64,000 nt of DNA. Source: Alkalihalophilus pseudofirmus (GTDB taxonomy: Bacteria > Bacillota > Bacilli > Bacillales > Bacillaceae_D). A program made the position numbers and the translations under genes. The notes under the pieces are model-generated. The model had not been told where the DNA came from. It saw nothing but the letters and a program-made list of their open reading frames with translations, and searched no databases. Below are positions 8,172 through 17,664 of the stretch, piece by piece (position 1 is the stretch's first letter; every line of letters begins with the position of its first letter). The DNA lies in NCBI RefSeq assembly GCF_029094545.1, contig NZ_CP117835.1, positions 1,220,001 to 1,284,000 of the forward strand, read 5' to 3'.

Positions 8172-8804
8172 ATGACAGCCCAAAAAATAAAACAAGTTTC
8201 TCTAAACTTATTTGCAGAAAAAGGATTTGAGGGAACGTCACTTTCGGGTATTGCCAAAGGCGTCGGAATTAAAAAACCTTCCATTTATGCGCATTTCATT
8301 AATAAGGATGACATTTACCTAGCTGTCTTTGAAGAGGTTTTTTCAAAGTATGTATATGCTATAACAGAAGCGTATGAAGAAATCCAAAGCCGGCCTGTTG
8401 AAGAAAAAATCTATCACTTGCTTCATACAACATGTAAATACTCCTCACAACATCAAGCAAGTATCGTGATGTTCAAGCGAGCAATCCTGTTTCCTCCCCC
8501 TCATTTAAAAGAAATCATTCAGAAAAAAGCGTTGGAATTTGAGAAAAAACAAGAAAAAATGCTTTCACAATTATTCACTGAAGCAATTGAAAAAGGTATG
8601 ATAGCAAAGCAGCCAATTGAACAGCTTATATCAAGCTATTTTTGTATTCTTGACGGCAATGTATTTCACTTGTTCTTCTATAAAGAACATCAAAAACTAG
8701 ATAATGAAGCCCATGAAGCACATAATCAAGAGCGAATGATGAATATTTGGAAAATATATTGGCAAGGCTTATGCGTAGAAAAGGAAGCAGGATTACGATT
8801 ATAG
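8172..8804 (+). CDS. TetR/AcrR family transcriptional regulator
   Basis: 210 residues. N-terminal TetR helix-turn-helix at about 1-50: LFAEKGFEGTSLSGIAKG, then IKKPSIYAHFINKDDIY, the canonical recognition pattern. The ligand-binding domain is not assignable to a known subgroup. It follows the BCCT gene on the same strand but behind a terminator, and has its own A/T-rich promoter zone around 8125-8150 (TTATACTATTTCTATACAAT). It may govern itself or a neighbour; no clear operator palindrome was found. ATG at 8172 follows AGGTGAG. Confidence 0.88.
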   Translation: MTAQKIKQVSLNLFAEKGFEGTSLSGIAKGVGIKKPSIYAHFINKDDIYLAVFEEVFSKYVYAITEAYEEIQSRPVEEKIYHLLHTTCKYSSQHQASIVMFKRAILFPPPHLKEIIQKKALEFEKKQEKMLSQLFTEAIEKGMIAKQPIEQLISSYFCILDGNVFHLFFYKEHQKLDNEAHEAHNQERMMNIWKIYWQGLCVEKEAGLRL

Positions 8805-8818
8805 TAATCCTCTTTTTT
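8789..8818 (+). terminator. Terminator overlapping the end of the TetR gene
   Basis: 8-bp stem AGGATTAC/GTAATCCT with T7 behind. The TetR stop codon (8802-8804) lies in the loop. Confidence 0.75.
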
Positions 8819-8928
8819 ATGTTCACAAACTGTTCAAAATGAACATTGATATGTGATGTCTGCATCATATTTTCATCACAAATAGATGCTACACTATGTG
8901 TAACGAAAACAAAGAGGTGAAATGATAA

Positions 8929-9678
8929 ATGAAACGTTTAGTAATGATTACTGTGGCTGCCCTAACAGCTTTAAGTGCTTGTGGAGGTGCAGAATCAGAT
9001 GAAATGGAGATGGGTATGGATGATCAATTAACCCCTATTGAGGTTGAATTGGTTGTACCGGATCAAGCGGAAATTAATGAAGAAGTTCTGTTTGAGAGTC
9101 ATGTCACTCAAGGTGATGACTTAGTGGAAGATGCAAATGAGGTCGTTTATGAGGTGTGGCAGGAAGGTCAAAAGGATTTAAGTGAAATGATTGAAGCCAC
9201 AGATCAAGACGGAAATAATTATATGCTAACTCATGTTTTTGAAGAGGAGGGGCGTTATCACGTCCAAACCCATGTGACGGCAAGAGGCCTTCACCGTATG
9301 CCTATTGCAGAGATTCAAATTGGCAATGTAGAAAGTTCAGCGGAAAAGGGAGAAGAGCCGCATGAACATGAACAGTCAGATAACAGCGAACATCATCACC
9401 AACATGCTGAGATAGAAATTGAAATGACAAAAGAAGAAGATGGAGTGACCTTCTTTATTGAAGTAAATGGAGAAGAGCTGACAGACGGGATTGTTACAAT
9501 TGAAATGTGGCAAAACGAGGATGATAAACATATCTGGCTTGATACGAGTGAAGAAGGCGAGGGCAGATACAAGCTTTCTGTAGATAACAAGTATTCAGGA
9601 GAATATGAAGCAGTCATTCATATTGAGCGGGAGCATGATTCCTTGCATGAACACATAAATAAAACAATTACATTTTAA
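8929..9678 (+). CDS. Lipoprotein with two YtkA-like domains and a His-rich linker
   Basis: 249 residues, signal peptide with lipobox LSAC (Cys18), then an acidic-methionine stretch (DEMEMGMDD). Two immunoglobulin-like YtkA/FixH-type domains follow (about 35-135 and 160-249), both with the EMW/EVWQ and GRY motifs, joined by a linker rich in His and Glu (about 145-163, with HHHQH). Extracellular, membrane-anchored. YtkA-like domains often accompany copper or cytochrome-oxidase functions; the His/Met content suggests metal binding, but that is inference. Monocistronic; convergent with a sensor kinase. Confidence 0.78.
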   Translation: MKRLVMITVAALTALSACGGAESDEMEMGMDDQLTPIEVELVVPDQAEINEEVLFESHVTQGDDLVEDANEVVYEVWQEGQKDLSEMIEATDQDGNNYMLTHVFEEEGRYHVQTHVTARGLHRMPIAEIQIGNVESSAEKGEEPHEHEQSDNSEHHHQHAEIEIEMTKEEDGVTFFIEVNGEELTDGIVTIEMWQNEDDKHIWLDTSEEGEGRYKLSVDNKYSGEYEAVIHIEREHDSLHEHINKTITF

Positions 9679-9686
9679 CAAGAAGA

Positions 9687-9730
9687 ACCAGCCTACGATT
9701 AATTAAGATAATCATTCGGCTGGTCTTTTT
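9687..9730. terminator. Terminator between the YtkA-like lipoprotein and the kinase gene
   Basis: 7-bp stem ACCAGCC/GGCTGGT followed by TCTTTTT for the plus strand. The end of the convergent kinase gene lies inside the hairpin. Confidence 0.7.
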
Positions 9731-11129
9731 CATCTACAATAGGTAAACAGATCGTTACAATTGTCCCTTTCCCCAACTCGCTCTCGTAATGGATCGTTCC
9801 ATTATGTTTTTCAATAATCGCTTTTGAAATAGCGACCCCAAGACCTGTGCCGCCGTATTTCCTTGTGCGAGCATCATCTGTTCTGTAAAAACGTTCACCT
9901 AAATGGACGAGTGCTTCCTTAGACATTCCAGCTCCCGTGTCTGTGATCATTATTTTACAGATGTTTGCACGTTCAAGAGTTAAAGTACATGTAATAGAAT
10001 CACCGCTTTGACAATGATGCAAGCTGTTTTGCATGAGGTTATGCAGCACTTGTTTGATACGGTTTGGGTCGATTAATGCAATAATGGATTCATCATTAGA
10101 TGTAGTAATCTCAATTCCTTTTTTTCTTGCACTAGGTAAATAAGAGGCAGCCGCTTCATCAATAAGAGCAGAAAGGACAGTCGGTTCCACTGACAGAACT
10201 TCTTGTTCCCCTTGAATTTTAGCAAGGTCCAATAAGTCATTCACCAGCTTACTAAGCCGGTCTGATTCATTATGAATTATAGAGACAAATTCTTTTTGAT
10301 CCTCTCTTAATTGTTCGTCTTCAAGAAGTACTTCACTATATCCTTTAACGTAACTTAGCGGAGTTCTTAACTCATGTGAGACATTTGAGAGAAAGGTCTG
10401 CTTTCTTAAATCTTCCTTTTCTAGTGCATTGGCCATCTCATTAAAGGAATGTCCCAGCTGCCCTAATTCATCACTTGTGTGAATAGGAACCCTGCTGCTA
10501 AAATCCCCTGCAGCAATCTTTTTTGTGGCAAGCTGCATCGTCGTTAACGGCTTAGTTACATACGTTGTGAACCTTGAACCTGATAAATATAAAATAACAA
10601 ACAACACTAAGATTAAGAGGACGAGAACAGGTACAGCTGGCAGAAACACTTCCTGAATTGAGGAGACAGGAACATATACATACAATATGCCATCTAATAC
10701 ACGGTCCTCTACTAATGGAGTGACAACAGCTAATACATTACGGTCAATTCGTTCTTCATACCCTATTTTGACGAGGTATTCCCCGTTTAATAACTGTCTG
10801 CGCTCTTCCTCTGAAATAAAGGTTTGATAGTCGATCTCAAAAGGGAGGCATGCGCTCAATTCACGAGGGTTTTGAACAACGTATATCTGAGTAGTAGACA
10901 CATCGTTATGAGCTTCTGCCCTCTGGATGAAATCCTCGTTTAATTCACCCGGACTATGCTGCGTTGCCAGATTACGGCCAAGTGAGAGCAGCCGTTCTTC
11001 CTCTGCGCCCACATACACTTCTTGATAGATATAGGAAACTAACAATACGGATACTAAAATTGAGCCGTACGTAAAGGTAAGTAAAAAAGCCCACACTTTT
11101 TTATGAAAAGACCATGAATTCCACTTCAT
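9699..11129 (-). CDS. Sensor histidine kinase (HAMP, HisKA, HATPase)
   Basis: 476 residues. N-terminal TM (about 12-34), extracellular sensing domain (35-160), second TM (165-183), HAMP (about 185-238), phospho-acceptor His252 in SNVSHELRTPLSYVKGY, then the ATPase domain with N box (NLMQNSLHH), DTGAGM and GGTGLGVAIS. Same family as BaeS/PhoR-type kinases. Its ATG overlaps the response regulator stop (TAATG). With the receptor unknown, the neighbouring propeller lipoprotein is a candidate signal partner. Confidence 0.93.
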   Translation of the reverse strand: MKWNSWSFHKKVWAFLLTFTYGSILVSVLLVSYIYQEVYVGAEEERLLSLGRNLATQHSPGELNEDFIQRAEAHNDVSTTQIYVVQNPRELSACLPFEIDYQTFISEEERRQLLNGEYLVKIGYEERIDRNVLAVVTPLVEDRVLDGILYVYVPVSSIQEVFLPAVPVLVLLILVLFVILYLSGSRFTTYVTKPLTTMQLATKKIAAGDFSSRVPIHTSDELGQLGHSFNEMANALEKEDLRKQTFLSNVSHELRTPLSYVKGYSEVLLEDEQLREDQKEFVSIIHNESDRLSKLVNDLLDLAKIQGEQEVLSVEPTVLSALIDEAAASYLPSARKKGIEITTSNDESIIALIDPNRIKQVLHNLMQNSLHHCQSGDSITCTLTLERANICKIMITDTGAGMSKEALVHLGERFYRTDDARTRKYGGTGLGVAISKAIIEKHNGTIHYESELGKGTIVTICLPIVDEKDQPNDYLN

Positions 11130-11833
11130 TAAATATCCACCAGCTTATATCCAATTCCCCACACAGTTTGAATGACATTTCCGTATGGTTTAAGCTTCAT
11201 TCGAAGGGTTTTTATGTGTGTATCAACAGTTCTCTCTGTTCCTTCATAATCAAGACCCCAGACTGAGGTGAGCAAATGCTCTCTTGTGAACACCTGACCT
11301 TGATGCTCAAATAAAAACAATAGCAAATCAAATTCTTTGACAGTAAGCGAAATTGGGATTTGATCGACTTTCATACTGCGGGCTTTTCGATTAAGTTGAA
11401 TCCCTTCTAAAGAAAAAATCTCCGGTTCATCAATATGATTATCAGTATGATGGATAAAGTTCCTATTTGTTTGATAAGTTCTACGTAACACAGCTTGAAT
11501 GCGGGCAAGTAATTCACCTTTGCTAAAAGGCTTGCTTAAATAATCATCGCCGCCTAGCATTAATCCTTCAATACGATCTTTTTCATCTGATCGTGCCGTT
11601 AGAAAAATAACAGGGAGGGTTGATGTTTCTCTCAGTTTTTTTACGAAGTCAAAGCCATCCATCACTGGCATCATTACGTCTACGACTGCAAGATCAATTT
11701 GGTGTGAAGAGAGGAGGGAAATGGCTTCTTCTCCGTTGTCAGCTTTAATGGTTTCGAACCCCTCTTTTGTGAGATGCAGCGTTAACAGACGCTGCATGGT
11801 TTGCTCATCTTCTACGATTAGAATGGTAGGCAT
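11129..11833 (-). CDS. OmpR/PhoB family response regulator
   Basis: 234 residues. Receiver domain with the acidic pair Glu8-Asp9, phospho-acceptor Asp52 (VVDVMMPVMDG) and Lys101 (LSKPF); winged-helix output domain from about 135, with TVKEFDLLLFLFEHQ and RTVDTHIKTLRMKL. Partner of the kinase directly downstream (overlapping start), in an operon with the lipoprotein upstream (3 bases between them). Target genes unknown. Confidence 0.95.
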   Translation of the reverse strand: MPTILIVEDEQTMQRLLTLHLTKEGFETIKADNGEEAISLLSSHQIDLAVVDVMMPVMDGFDFVKKLRETSTLPVIFLTARSDEKDRIEGLMLGGDDYLSKPFSKGELLARIQAVLRRTYQTNRNFIHHTDNHIDEPEIFSLEGIQLNRKARSMKVDQIPISLTVKEFDLLLFLFEHQGQVFTREHLLTSVWGLDYEGTERTVDTHIKTLRMKLKPYGNVIQTVWGIGYKLVDI

Positions 11834-11836
11834 GTT

Positions 11837-12802
11837 TTACTTTGCCTCCTCTCGGATAGTTAAATCTAGCGGACCTTCTCCAACCTTAATCCTCTTTTGT
11901 GAGGTAAGGGTATTTAGGTCAACGACTTCTACAGAGTTGCTATCATAGCCAGCGATAAATAGAAAGTCATCAAGTGCAGCCATAGTAAACGGGTTAGCTA
12001 CCGTATCGATAATTGATTCCACTTCATTCGTTTCAGGATTGATTTCACGAAGCTGATTTGAGCCGTGGCTAAGAACAAGGATAGAATTGTCATGACTCAA
12101 GAAGGCAACCGGCATCGTTGGAGCAAATAGTTGACCTGCTTTTTCTTGTCGTACGATATCAACGATTTCAATATGATTGGTTATGTCTGCACCACGTCCA
12201 TGACCGCCTATCCAAACAATTGACTCGTTAACCATAATCATATCTGTAGCACGGTCAATGCTTGGCAATGTCATAATAACTTCATTAGTGGAAAGGTCGA
12301 TAACAGAAATGCTCGTATCTTCATAATTCAGGATATATAATGCATTCTCATGATGATAAAGGTATTGTGGTGAAGAACCGACTTCCAAACGATCTATCAC
12401 TTCACCATCTAACGATAAAACGACCACTTCATTTTCTTCCCTTTGGGTGAGGTAAAGTTTGTTGTTAAGCAGCTTCAGATCATCTACAGCTGAAGAAACA
12501 GAAATTGATTGAACCTCTTTACCTGAAGTAAGGTCATACACATACAGTGTAGAATGGATCGAGCTGTAGGTTAATAGCATGTCGTGATCGAGTAATAACG
12601 TGCCAGATACAGGGTGATTCAAATTCCAAGTCGTTACCGGTTCATGTTCTGTTCCGTGAATAAAACTTACACTCTCATCGAAAGAATTGGTGACAATAAC
12701 TAAGGGTTCCGCTTCAGGAAGTCCCTCATAGGTAGAGTTAGAACAGCTGATAAGAATTAAAAATGTACATACAGTGAGTACGATCTTTAAAACAGAATAC
12801 AT
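11837..12802 (-). CDS. Beta-propeller lipoprotein (YncE-like)
   Basis: 321 residues; signal peptide with lipobox LISC (Cys20). The mature part is built of about seven repeats of some 40 residues, each with a pattern like V-x-D-L-x-T-x-E-V (for example VIDLSTNEVIMTLPSID and EIVDIVRQEKAGQLF), as in YncE/cytochrome D1-like propellers. Anchored outside the membrane. First gene of the lipoprotein/regulator/kinase operon, so it may present a signal to the kinase; this is inference. GGAG precedes the ATG. Confidence 0.8.
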   Translation of the reverse strand: MYSVLKIVLTVCTFLILISCSNSTYEGLPEAEPLVIVTNSFDESVSFIHGTEHEPVTTWNLNHPVSGTLLLDHDMLLTYSSIHSTLYVYDLTSGKEVQSISVSSAVDDLKLLNNKLYLTQREENEVVVLSLDGEVIDRLEVGSSPQYLYHHENALYILNYEDTSISVIDLSTNEVIMTLPSIDRATDMIMVNESIVWIGGHGRGADITNHIEIVDIVRQEKAGQLFAPTMPVAFLSHDNSILVLSHGSNQLREINPETNEVESIIDTVANPFTMAALDDFLFIAGYDSNSVEVVDLNTLTSQKRIKVGEGPLDLTIREEAK

Positions 12803-12872
12803 TGCAATACTCCTTAGCTAAATTAAAATGGTAAAGCTTCTATCATTATAGACGAAAGTTGTGATGAAATAA

Positions 12873-12899
12873 TGAAAAGCACGCAGATTCTGCGTGCTT
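12873..12899 (-). terminator. Terminator of the second ger operon
   Basis: 11-bp arms AAGCACGCAGA/TCTGCGTGCTT with A-rich left flank, for minus-strand transcription. The stop codon of the C-subunit gene lies inside the right arm. Confidence 0.75.
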
Positions 12900-14010
12900 A
12901 ATTGATAATACCATGCGTCACAATTTCAGTTTTCGTGTGAGCATGTAATTCAATATTGGGATACACTTCTTTCCAATTGGAGTATTTCAGCCAAACGTCA
13001 CGGTCATACGCCATCAACTCTAGGCCGATTCCTAGTGCATCACAATTCGCTTCTTGAAGCTGCCTCAACGTTCGATTAGCTACATCTTGAAAATGCTTCC
13101 CAAGCTTCTCATTTAACTTGACGGTGAGTTCGCGCTCGGCAAACCCGTCTTCAGGATACTCAACAGCATTCACTTTTATCGTGAGATTAATATCAGCATG
13201 AATCCCACCAGCTTCTTCAACCACAGTTAAATCCCGATCAATTCCTACCACTTGAACCGTTATAAAATCATTTAATCGAGGGTATTTGTCATCAGTTACT
13301 CTTACAGTGAAATTTGCTGTCCTTTTAAATTTGTCCATTAATAAAAGAAGCATCGTACTGTCCTCAGTACCTAGGGCCCCAGAAAATTTTCGTTCATTAA
13401 ATAGAGCAATCTGATCACCGTGAATATCCTCTGAGTCTTCTCGAATACTCAAGTAGGGCAAAATGACGTCCTGCCCCGGGTCAAAGAGAATCGGACATAC
13501 AAATTGAATATTCGTAACTGGAAAAATAGTCGCTTGTTCACCTGCATCAATTAAGTCACGTAGATATTCACTAACTAAAGGATGATTTTCTACCTTTAAC
13601 TTCAAGTAAGGTTCTGCTTTGCCTTTTGTAATTGCAATATTTGCATTTAATGGGCTCCGAGGGTCCCGGTAAAAGACATCAAGATAGGAATAGACATCTG
13701 TTTTAGCCGCTTCATCACTAATTAGAATAACTCGTGTTTTGGCAGCATCCAGTCTTCCGGATACTTCATGGTCAATATTCAATCTGCTTTGTCTAGTCGT
13801 ATTTCCTATTGCAGTAACAGTTCTCGTTTGAGCTTGCTGGTCCTTGCCGGAATCTGCTCGAGGAATGGAAACCGTTGTTCTGATTTGACCATCTTCTTCT
13901 AGATCAAAGGCACCGCTGTAAATTAATTGAAGGTCTTTTAAATAGCGGCTGTCCCAGCAGCCGCTCATTAAAACCAGACAACATAGGAGTAAAATCATTT
14001 TTTTGATCAT
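12898..14010 (-). CDS. Spore germination receptor subunit C (GerAC family lipoprotein)
   Basis: 370 residues, lipobox LMSGC with Cys18 at the cleavage point, followed by WDSRYLKDLQLIYSGAFD, the usual beginning of GerC-type proteins (WD-R-x-L). The C-terminal region with LGIGLELMAYDRDVW and WKEVYPNIELHAHTK is the conserved end domain. Last gene of the second receptor operon; start overlaps the B gene by 4 bases. A different paralogue from the first operon, so the two receptors probably respond to different germinants. Confidence 0.94.
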   Translation of the reverse strand: MIKKMILLLCCLVLMSGCWDSRYLKDLQLIYSGAFDLEEDGQIRTTVSIPRADSGKDQQAQTRTVTAIGNTTRQSRLNIDHEVSGRLDAAKTRVILISDEAAKTDVYSYLDVFYRDPRSPLNANIAITKGKAEPYLKLKVENHPLVSEYLRDLIDAGEQATIFPVTNIQFVCPILFDPGQDVILPYLSIREDSEDIHGDQIALFNERKFSGALGTEDSTMLLLLMDKFKRTANFTVRVTDDKYPRLNDFITVQVVGIDRDLTVVEEAGGIHADINLTIKVNAVEYPEDGFAERELTVKLNEKLGKHFQDVANRTLRQLQEANCDALGIGLELMAYDRDVWLKYSNWKEVYPNIELHAHTKTEIVTHGIIN

Positions 14011-15140
14011 GTAGATGAGACTCCTTTCTTTCCTGTGTTACTCCCATTACTCTCTTTTCGCTTAAAAAGAATAGCAACAGCTAAAATAACAAAAGGGAAT
14101 ATGAAGGAAAAAACGCCTCCAATGTTACTGATAAGTTCAGAGATTGTCCCTATCCGTAACACATTGTGGGGTGAAACGCTGAACAGAAATGTAATAAGAC
14201 AAATACCCCACACAAACGGACTGTGATTGGTTTTATTAAATAAAATAGCTGTCCCTAGTGAAGCAATATACAGATACCCTACAAATGACGTCAATACGGA
14301 CACCATCCATACTGTAAGAAAAATTAAGTCTGTCCGCTCTAAGACGATAAATGAAAATGATTTGATTAAATAAAGAATGGGTTCAGGGACCAAACCTATC
14401 TCTTCTGGACTGAAAAAAATGTAACAGGTAAAGGCCAAATAGGCATATATCAGTGTAACTGTCACATTGGCGATTGTTGCGGCTTTTACTTTTGTTTTAA
14501 TTGTCCCTTCAGTCGTAGCAAACAATATAATAAATATTTCAAAACCTAATAACGAAAGTGTGGCAGCTTTTGCACTTAAAATAATATTAGTGATTCCTGT
14601 ATGACCGATGGGCAGCACATATCGATATTCAGCATGGGTAAAGGCAGTAATGGTTAATAAAATGACTAATACTAGCAGTACCGAAACAATTACGTGAAAG
14701 CGAGCAATAATTCTGACGTTCTCTTTGGCTAAATACCATGCGGTGAATACGGCAATCCCTACTTTTAGAAATTGTGGTGTGTTAGGGAAAGCCCAAATGG
14801 TTAATACCGAGCTGAATAAGATTAAAATGACTGCTCCTACGCTGATAAAGTAAACGACATGAATTAAGATAAGAAATTTGCCAAGCCATTTTCCGAAAAC
14901 ACTTTCCAAAATGAAGTATAAATTAGAATTTGGGTAGCGCTTGGAAATGAACATATAAACAAAAATGATAATCTGGACCACAAGTCCAGCTAACAATATT
15001 GAGATCCAGCCATCTGTTTTTGCACCTGCATCAAAGACAGAAAAGGGCATTGAAAGGACGCCGACACCTACTTGAGTTTGGATAACAAATAAAGCGAGCT
15101 GAGAAGGGGTAATCGTCATTTTTTGGCTTTGATTACTCAT
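14007..15140 (-). CDS. Spore germination receptor subunit B (GerAB family permease)
   Basis: 377 residues and about ten helices, GerAB family: ITPSQLALFVIQTQVGVGVL at the N-terminus (the first helix, with the QVGVGVL motif common to both paralogues here), and a KRYPNSNLYFILESVFGKWL loop. Inner spore membrane. Its start lies inside the end of the A-subunit gene (8-base overlap), and a GAAGGTGG site stands ahead. Confidence 0.94.
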   Translation of the reverse strand: MSNQSQKMTITPSQLALFVIQTQVGVGVLSMPFSVFDAGAKTDGWISILLAGLVVQIIIFVYMFISKRYPNSNLYFILESVFGKWLGKFLILIHVVYFISVGAVILILFSSVLTIWAFPNTPQFLKVGIAVFTAWYLAKENVRIIARFHVIVSVLLVLVILLTITAFTHAEYRYVLPIGHTGITNIILSAKAATLSLLGFEIFIILFATTEGTIKTKVKAATIANVTVTLIYAYLAFTCYIFFSPEEIGLVPEPILYLIKSFSFIVLERTDLIFLTVWMVSVLTSFVGYLYIASLGTAILFNKTNHSPFVWGICLITFLFSVSPHNVLRIGTISELISNIGGVFSFIFPFVILAVAILFKRKESNGSNTGKKGVSST

Positions 15141-16668
15141 TTTTGGCCCACCTTCTTGAATAGCCTTGTTGTCTTCTCTTAAGAGGTTTATAAGCAGTAG
15201 GCTTTAAATTCATTAACCATACTGGCATGCGCAGAAAGGTATCTTTAAGATCTTTCCATTGAAAAGGAGCAACAGGTGAAAAATAAGGAATGCCAAAAGA
15301 TTCTAATTTGCATAAATGAATTAATAGAAGCATTCCTGCAAATGAAATGCCAAAAAAACCAAATGTTGCAGCCGCAAACATAAATGGAAATCGTAGTATT
15401 CGAACCGATGTGTTCATTTCTGTTGAAGGAACGACAAAGGCGGCGATAGCTGTTAATGCAACTACAATGATCATTATATTTGATACAAGTCCGGCTGTTA
15501 CAATCGCATCACCAATCACGAGACCACCGACAATCCCGATTGTTTGCCCGATTGGCGATGGCAGCCTTACCCCAGCCTCGCGAATTAATTCAATGGTAAG
15601 TTCCATAATGATTGCCTCAATAATCGGAGGATAGGGTATTTGTTCAACAGAGGTCTTCACAGGAAGAACAAGATCATTCGGAATGACTTCATAGTGAAAT
15701 CCAACAACAGCAATATATATCGCTGGAAGTAAAATAGCGATTAAAAAACTTAAGATTCGAATCATCCGATAAAAAGTCCCAACATAAAAGCGGCTGTTAT
15801 AGTCATCAGGAGATTGGTAAAAAGCAAAGAATGTGATAGGTGTAATAATGCAAGTTGGGCTTCCTTCGATCATAATGGCGATCTGGCCATCCATTACAGC
15901 AGCCATCGTACGATCTGGACGTTCCGTATTTAGCACTTGAGGAAAAGGAGAGAACGTGGAATCCTCTAAAAATTCCTCGATAAATCCGGGACTGAAGGTC
16001 ATGTCCATTTCAATCGAATCAATACGTTTTGAGACTTCTTGAACTAATTGTGGATTAGCGATATTTTTCATATACACGATACAAACAGATGTATTCGTAT
16101 CTGTACCGATTTTGTGATATTGAATAGCTAATTGCCTGCTTGAAATTCTCCTTCTTAGAAGGTGGACATTCGTCCCTAAATCTTCGACAAAGCCCTCATG
16201 AGAGCCACGCACAACCTTTTCATTCATCGGTTCTGCTGTATCACGCTTAATAATACTTCCTGTATCAAGTAAATAAATCATTTCCTCGCCGTCGATCAGC
16301 AAAACAGACCTGCCTTCAAGCAGCGCTTCAATCACTTTATTTTTTGAATTGGTAGGGACAAACATGGCTGCATGTTCAAGCATGTCATCAAGAGACCTTT
16401 TGCTGTCAAAGGCCGACCCTAACATCCGTTCAATCTTTTCATACTCTGTTACCGAGCTTAAATAATACAAGGATGCTTTTTTGTCTTCAATTTTAAAATG
16501 CCTTCTTTGCAGGTCTCCTGCATCACTTAATGTAGATTCGATAAACTGTTGATTTTTAATGAGTAGATTAGACGTTTTGGCATGACTCGGAGATGAAGAG
16601 GAATTCGTGGATGCTTCACTTGACTGCCCGTTCATTTTTGGTTGTTTTAATCGTGTTAAGCGTTTCAT
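15133..16668 (-). CDS. Spore germination receptor subunit A (GerAA family)
   Basis: 511 residues from the ATG at 16668, chosen because AAAGGAGG stands 9 bases ahead; the ATG at 16692 or 16677 would lie upstream of, or inside, that site. N-terminal hydrophilic domain with RGSHEGFVEDLGTNVHLLRR, then PFPQVLNTERPDR, then the membrane half with ELTIELIREAGVRLPSPIGQ and a basic C-terminal tail. First gene of the second ger operon; a sigmaG-like promoter can be seen upstream. Confidence 0.94.
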   Translation of the reverse strand: MKRLTRLKQPKMNGQSSEASTNSSSSPSHAKTSNLLIKNQQFIESTLSDAGDLQRRHFKIEDKKASLYYLSSVTEYEKIERMLGSAFDSKRSLDDMLEHAAMFVPTNSKNKVIEALLEGRSVLLIDGEEMIYLLDTGSIIKRDTAEPMNEKVVRGSHEGFVEDLGTNVHLLRRRISSRQLAIQYHKIGTDTNTSVCIVYMKNIANPQLVQEVSKRIDSIEMDMTFSPGFIEEFLEDSTFSPFPQVLNTERPDRTMAAVMDGQIAIMIEGSPTCIITPITFFAFYQSPDDYNSRFYVGTFYRMIRILSFLIAILLPAIYIAVVGFHYEVIPNDLVLPVKTSVEQIPYPPIIEAIIMELTIELIREAGVRLPSPIGQTIGIVGGLVIGDAIVTAGLVSNIMIIVVALTAIAAFVVPSTEMNTSVRILRFPFMFAAATFGFFGISFAGMLLLIHLCKLESFGIPYFSPVAPFQWKDLKDTFLRMPVWLMNLKPTAYKPLKRRQQGYSRRWAKNE

Positions 16669-16701
16669 CCTCATCATCCTCCTTTTATGCATGTTTTCTC
16701 G

Positions 16702-16731
16702 TCATTATCGTTTGCATAAATGGAGAATTCA
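16702..16731 (-). promoter_or_regulatory. Possible sigmaG promoter of the second ger operon
   Basis: Reading the minus strand: TGAATT, 17 bases, GATAATG. The sigmaG consensus is roughly TGAATA, 17-18 bases, CATACTA. The fit is moderate, but the location just upstream of a gene set expected to be forespore-specific supports it. Confidence 0.35.
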
Positions 16732-16774
16732 TGCAGAGGAGGAGAAGATTCATATTGGGAATTAAAGGATAGGA

Positions 16775-16823
16775 TTAAAAAAAGCAAGGACTCTTCATGA
16801 AGAAGAAAGTCCTTGCTTTTTTT
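16775..16823 (-). terminator. Terminator overlapping the end of the TauE gene
   Basis: A long stem, AAAAAAGCAAGGACT with its complement, and an A-rich left flank. The last ten or so codons of the minus-strand gene form one arm and its stop is in the loop. Confidence 0.85.
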
Positions 16824-17664
16824 TGAGTGCTATAAATTTCTTTCCAATAAGGAAGAAGAAAATAAGGGCAAACGAGCTGATGAGGATTAGTCCAATAATT
16901 GATAGTGAGAACGTGTTTGATAACACACTAACAATCATACATACATATAAGGTCCCTAACAGGTTTTTCATTTTCTTTTCGTTAAATAAACGAGTGGACC
17001 TGGCACCAATTGGAGCGCCTAAAAAGGTCCCTAGTATTAAGGCTAAGCCGATCCCGAAGTTGATCGGGCTCGATAAACTGTAAGAAATGAGACCTGCAGC
17101 TACGATAAATACAACGGAGGCTAAGCTGGTACCGACTGCTTGACTCGCTTTGAATCCTAATAACGATATAAGAAGAGGGACAATAAAAAATCCTCCGCTC
17201 ACTCCTAATGCAGATGAGATAAACCCGGCACCAAGGCCGATTAACCCAGCTACAATCGCTGGTGGAAGCTTTTTCTTCGTTGATTGTTTCTCCTTTTTGG
17301 CCGGAAATAATAACGAAAAGGCGAAGTAGCTTAATAAGGCCACATAAAAAACAGAAATCACCGTTTCAGCAAAGCCCATAGAATCAAGCCGGATCATTAA
17401 TGGATGAGCAATTTGCGTGCCTATGATCCCTGTACAATTAATAATAATCACATAATACCAATTAATATTTTTTAACCTGAAGTGTGAGAGCGCTCCAGAA
17501 ATAGAGGTTCCAAGGGAAAGCATAAGGCTTGTACCGATCACTGTAGTAGGAGGTAACCCAAACATGAGCAATAAAGGCGTTAAAATAATTCCTCCTCCAA
17601 TACCGAAAAAGCCTGAGAATACCCCAATTCCTACACCTAACAAAATAAATAATAAATAGTCCAT
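16795..17664 (-). CDS. TauE/SafE family sulfite/organosulfonate-type membrane transporter
   Basis: 289 residues, eight or so helices in two homologous halves. Each half begins with a glycine-rich hairpin: GVGIGVFSGFFGIGGGIILTP and GAGFISSALGVSGGFFIVPL, the hallmark of the TauE/SafE/YfcA family (anion exporters). Substrate unknown; sulfite or sulfoacetate are typical. Monocistronic. No sulfur genes lie next to it (they are 23 kb away). Confidence 0.9.
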   Translation of the reverse strand: MDYLLFILLGVGIGVFSGFFGIGGGIILTPLLLMFGLPPTTVIGTSLMLSLGTSISGALSHFRLKNINWYYVIIINCTGIIGTQIAHPLMIRLDSMGFAETVISVFYVALLSYFAFSLLFPAKKEKQSTKKKLPPAIVAGLIGLGAGFISSALGVSGGFFIVPLLISLLGFKASQAVGTSLASVVFIVAAGLISYSLSSPINFGIGLALILGTFLGAPIGARSTRLFNEKKMKNLLGTLYVCMIVSVLSNTFSLSIIGLILISSFALIFFFLIGKKFIALKKKQGLSSS

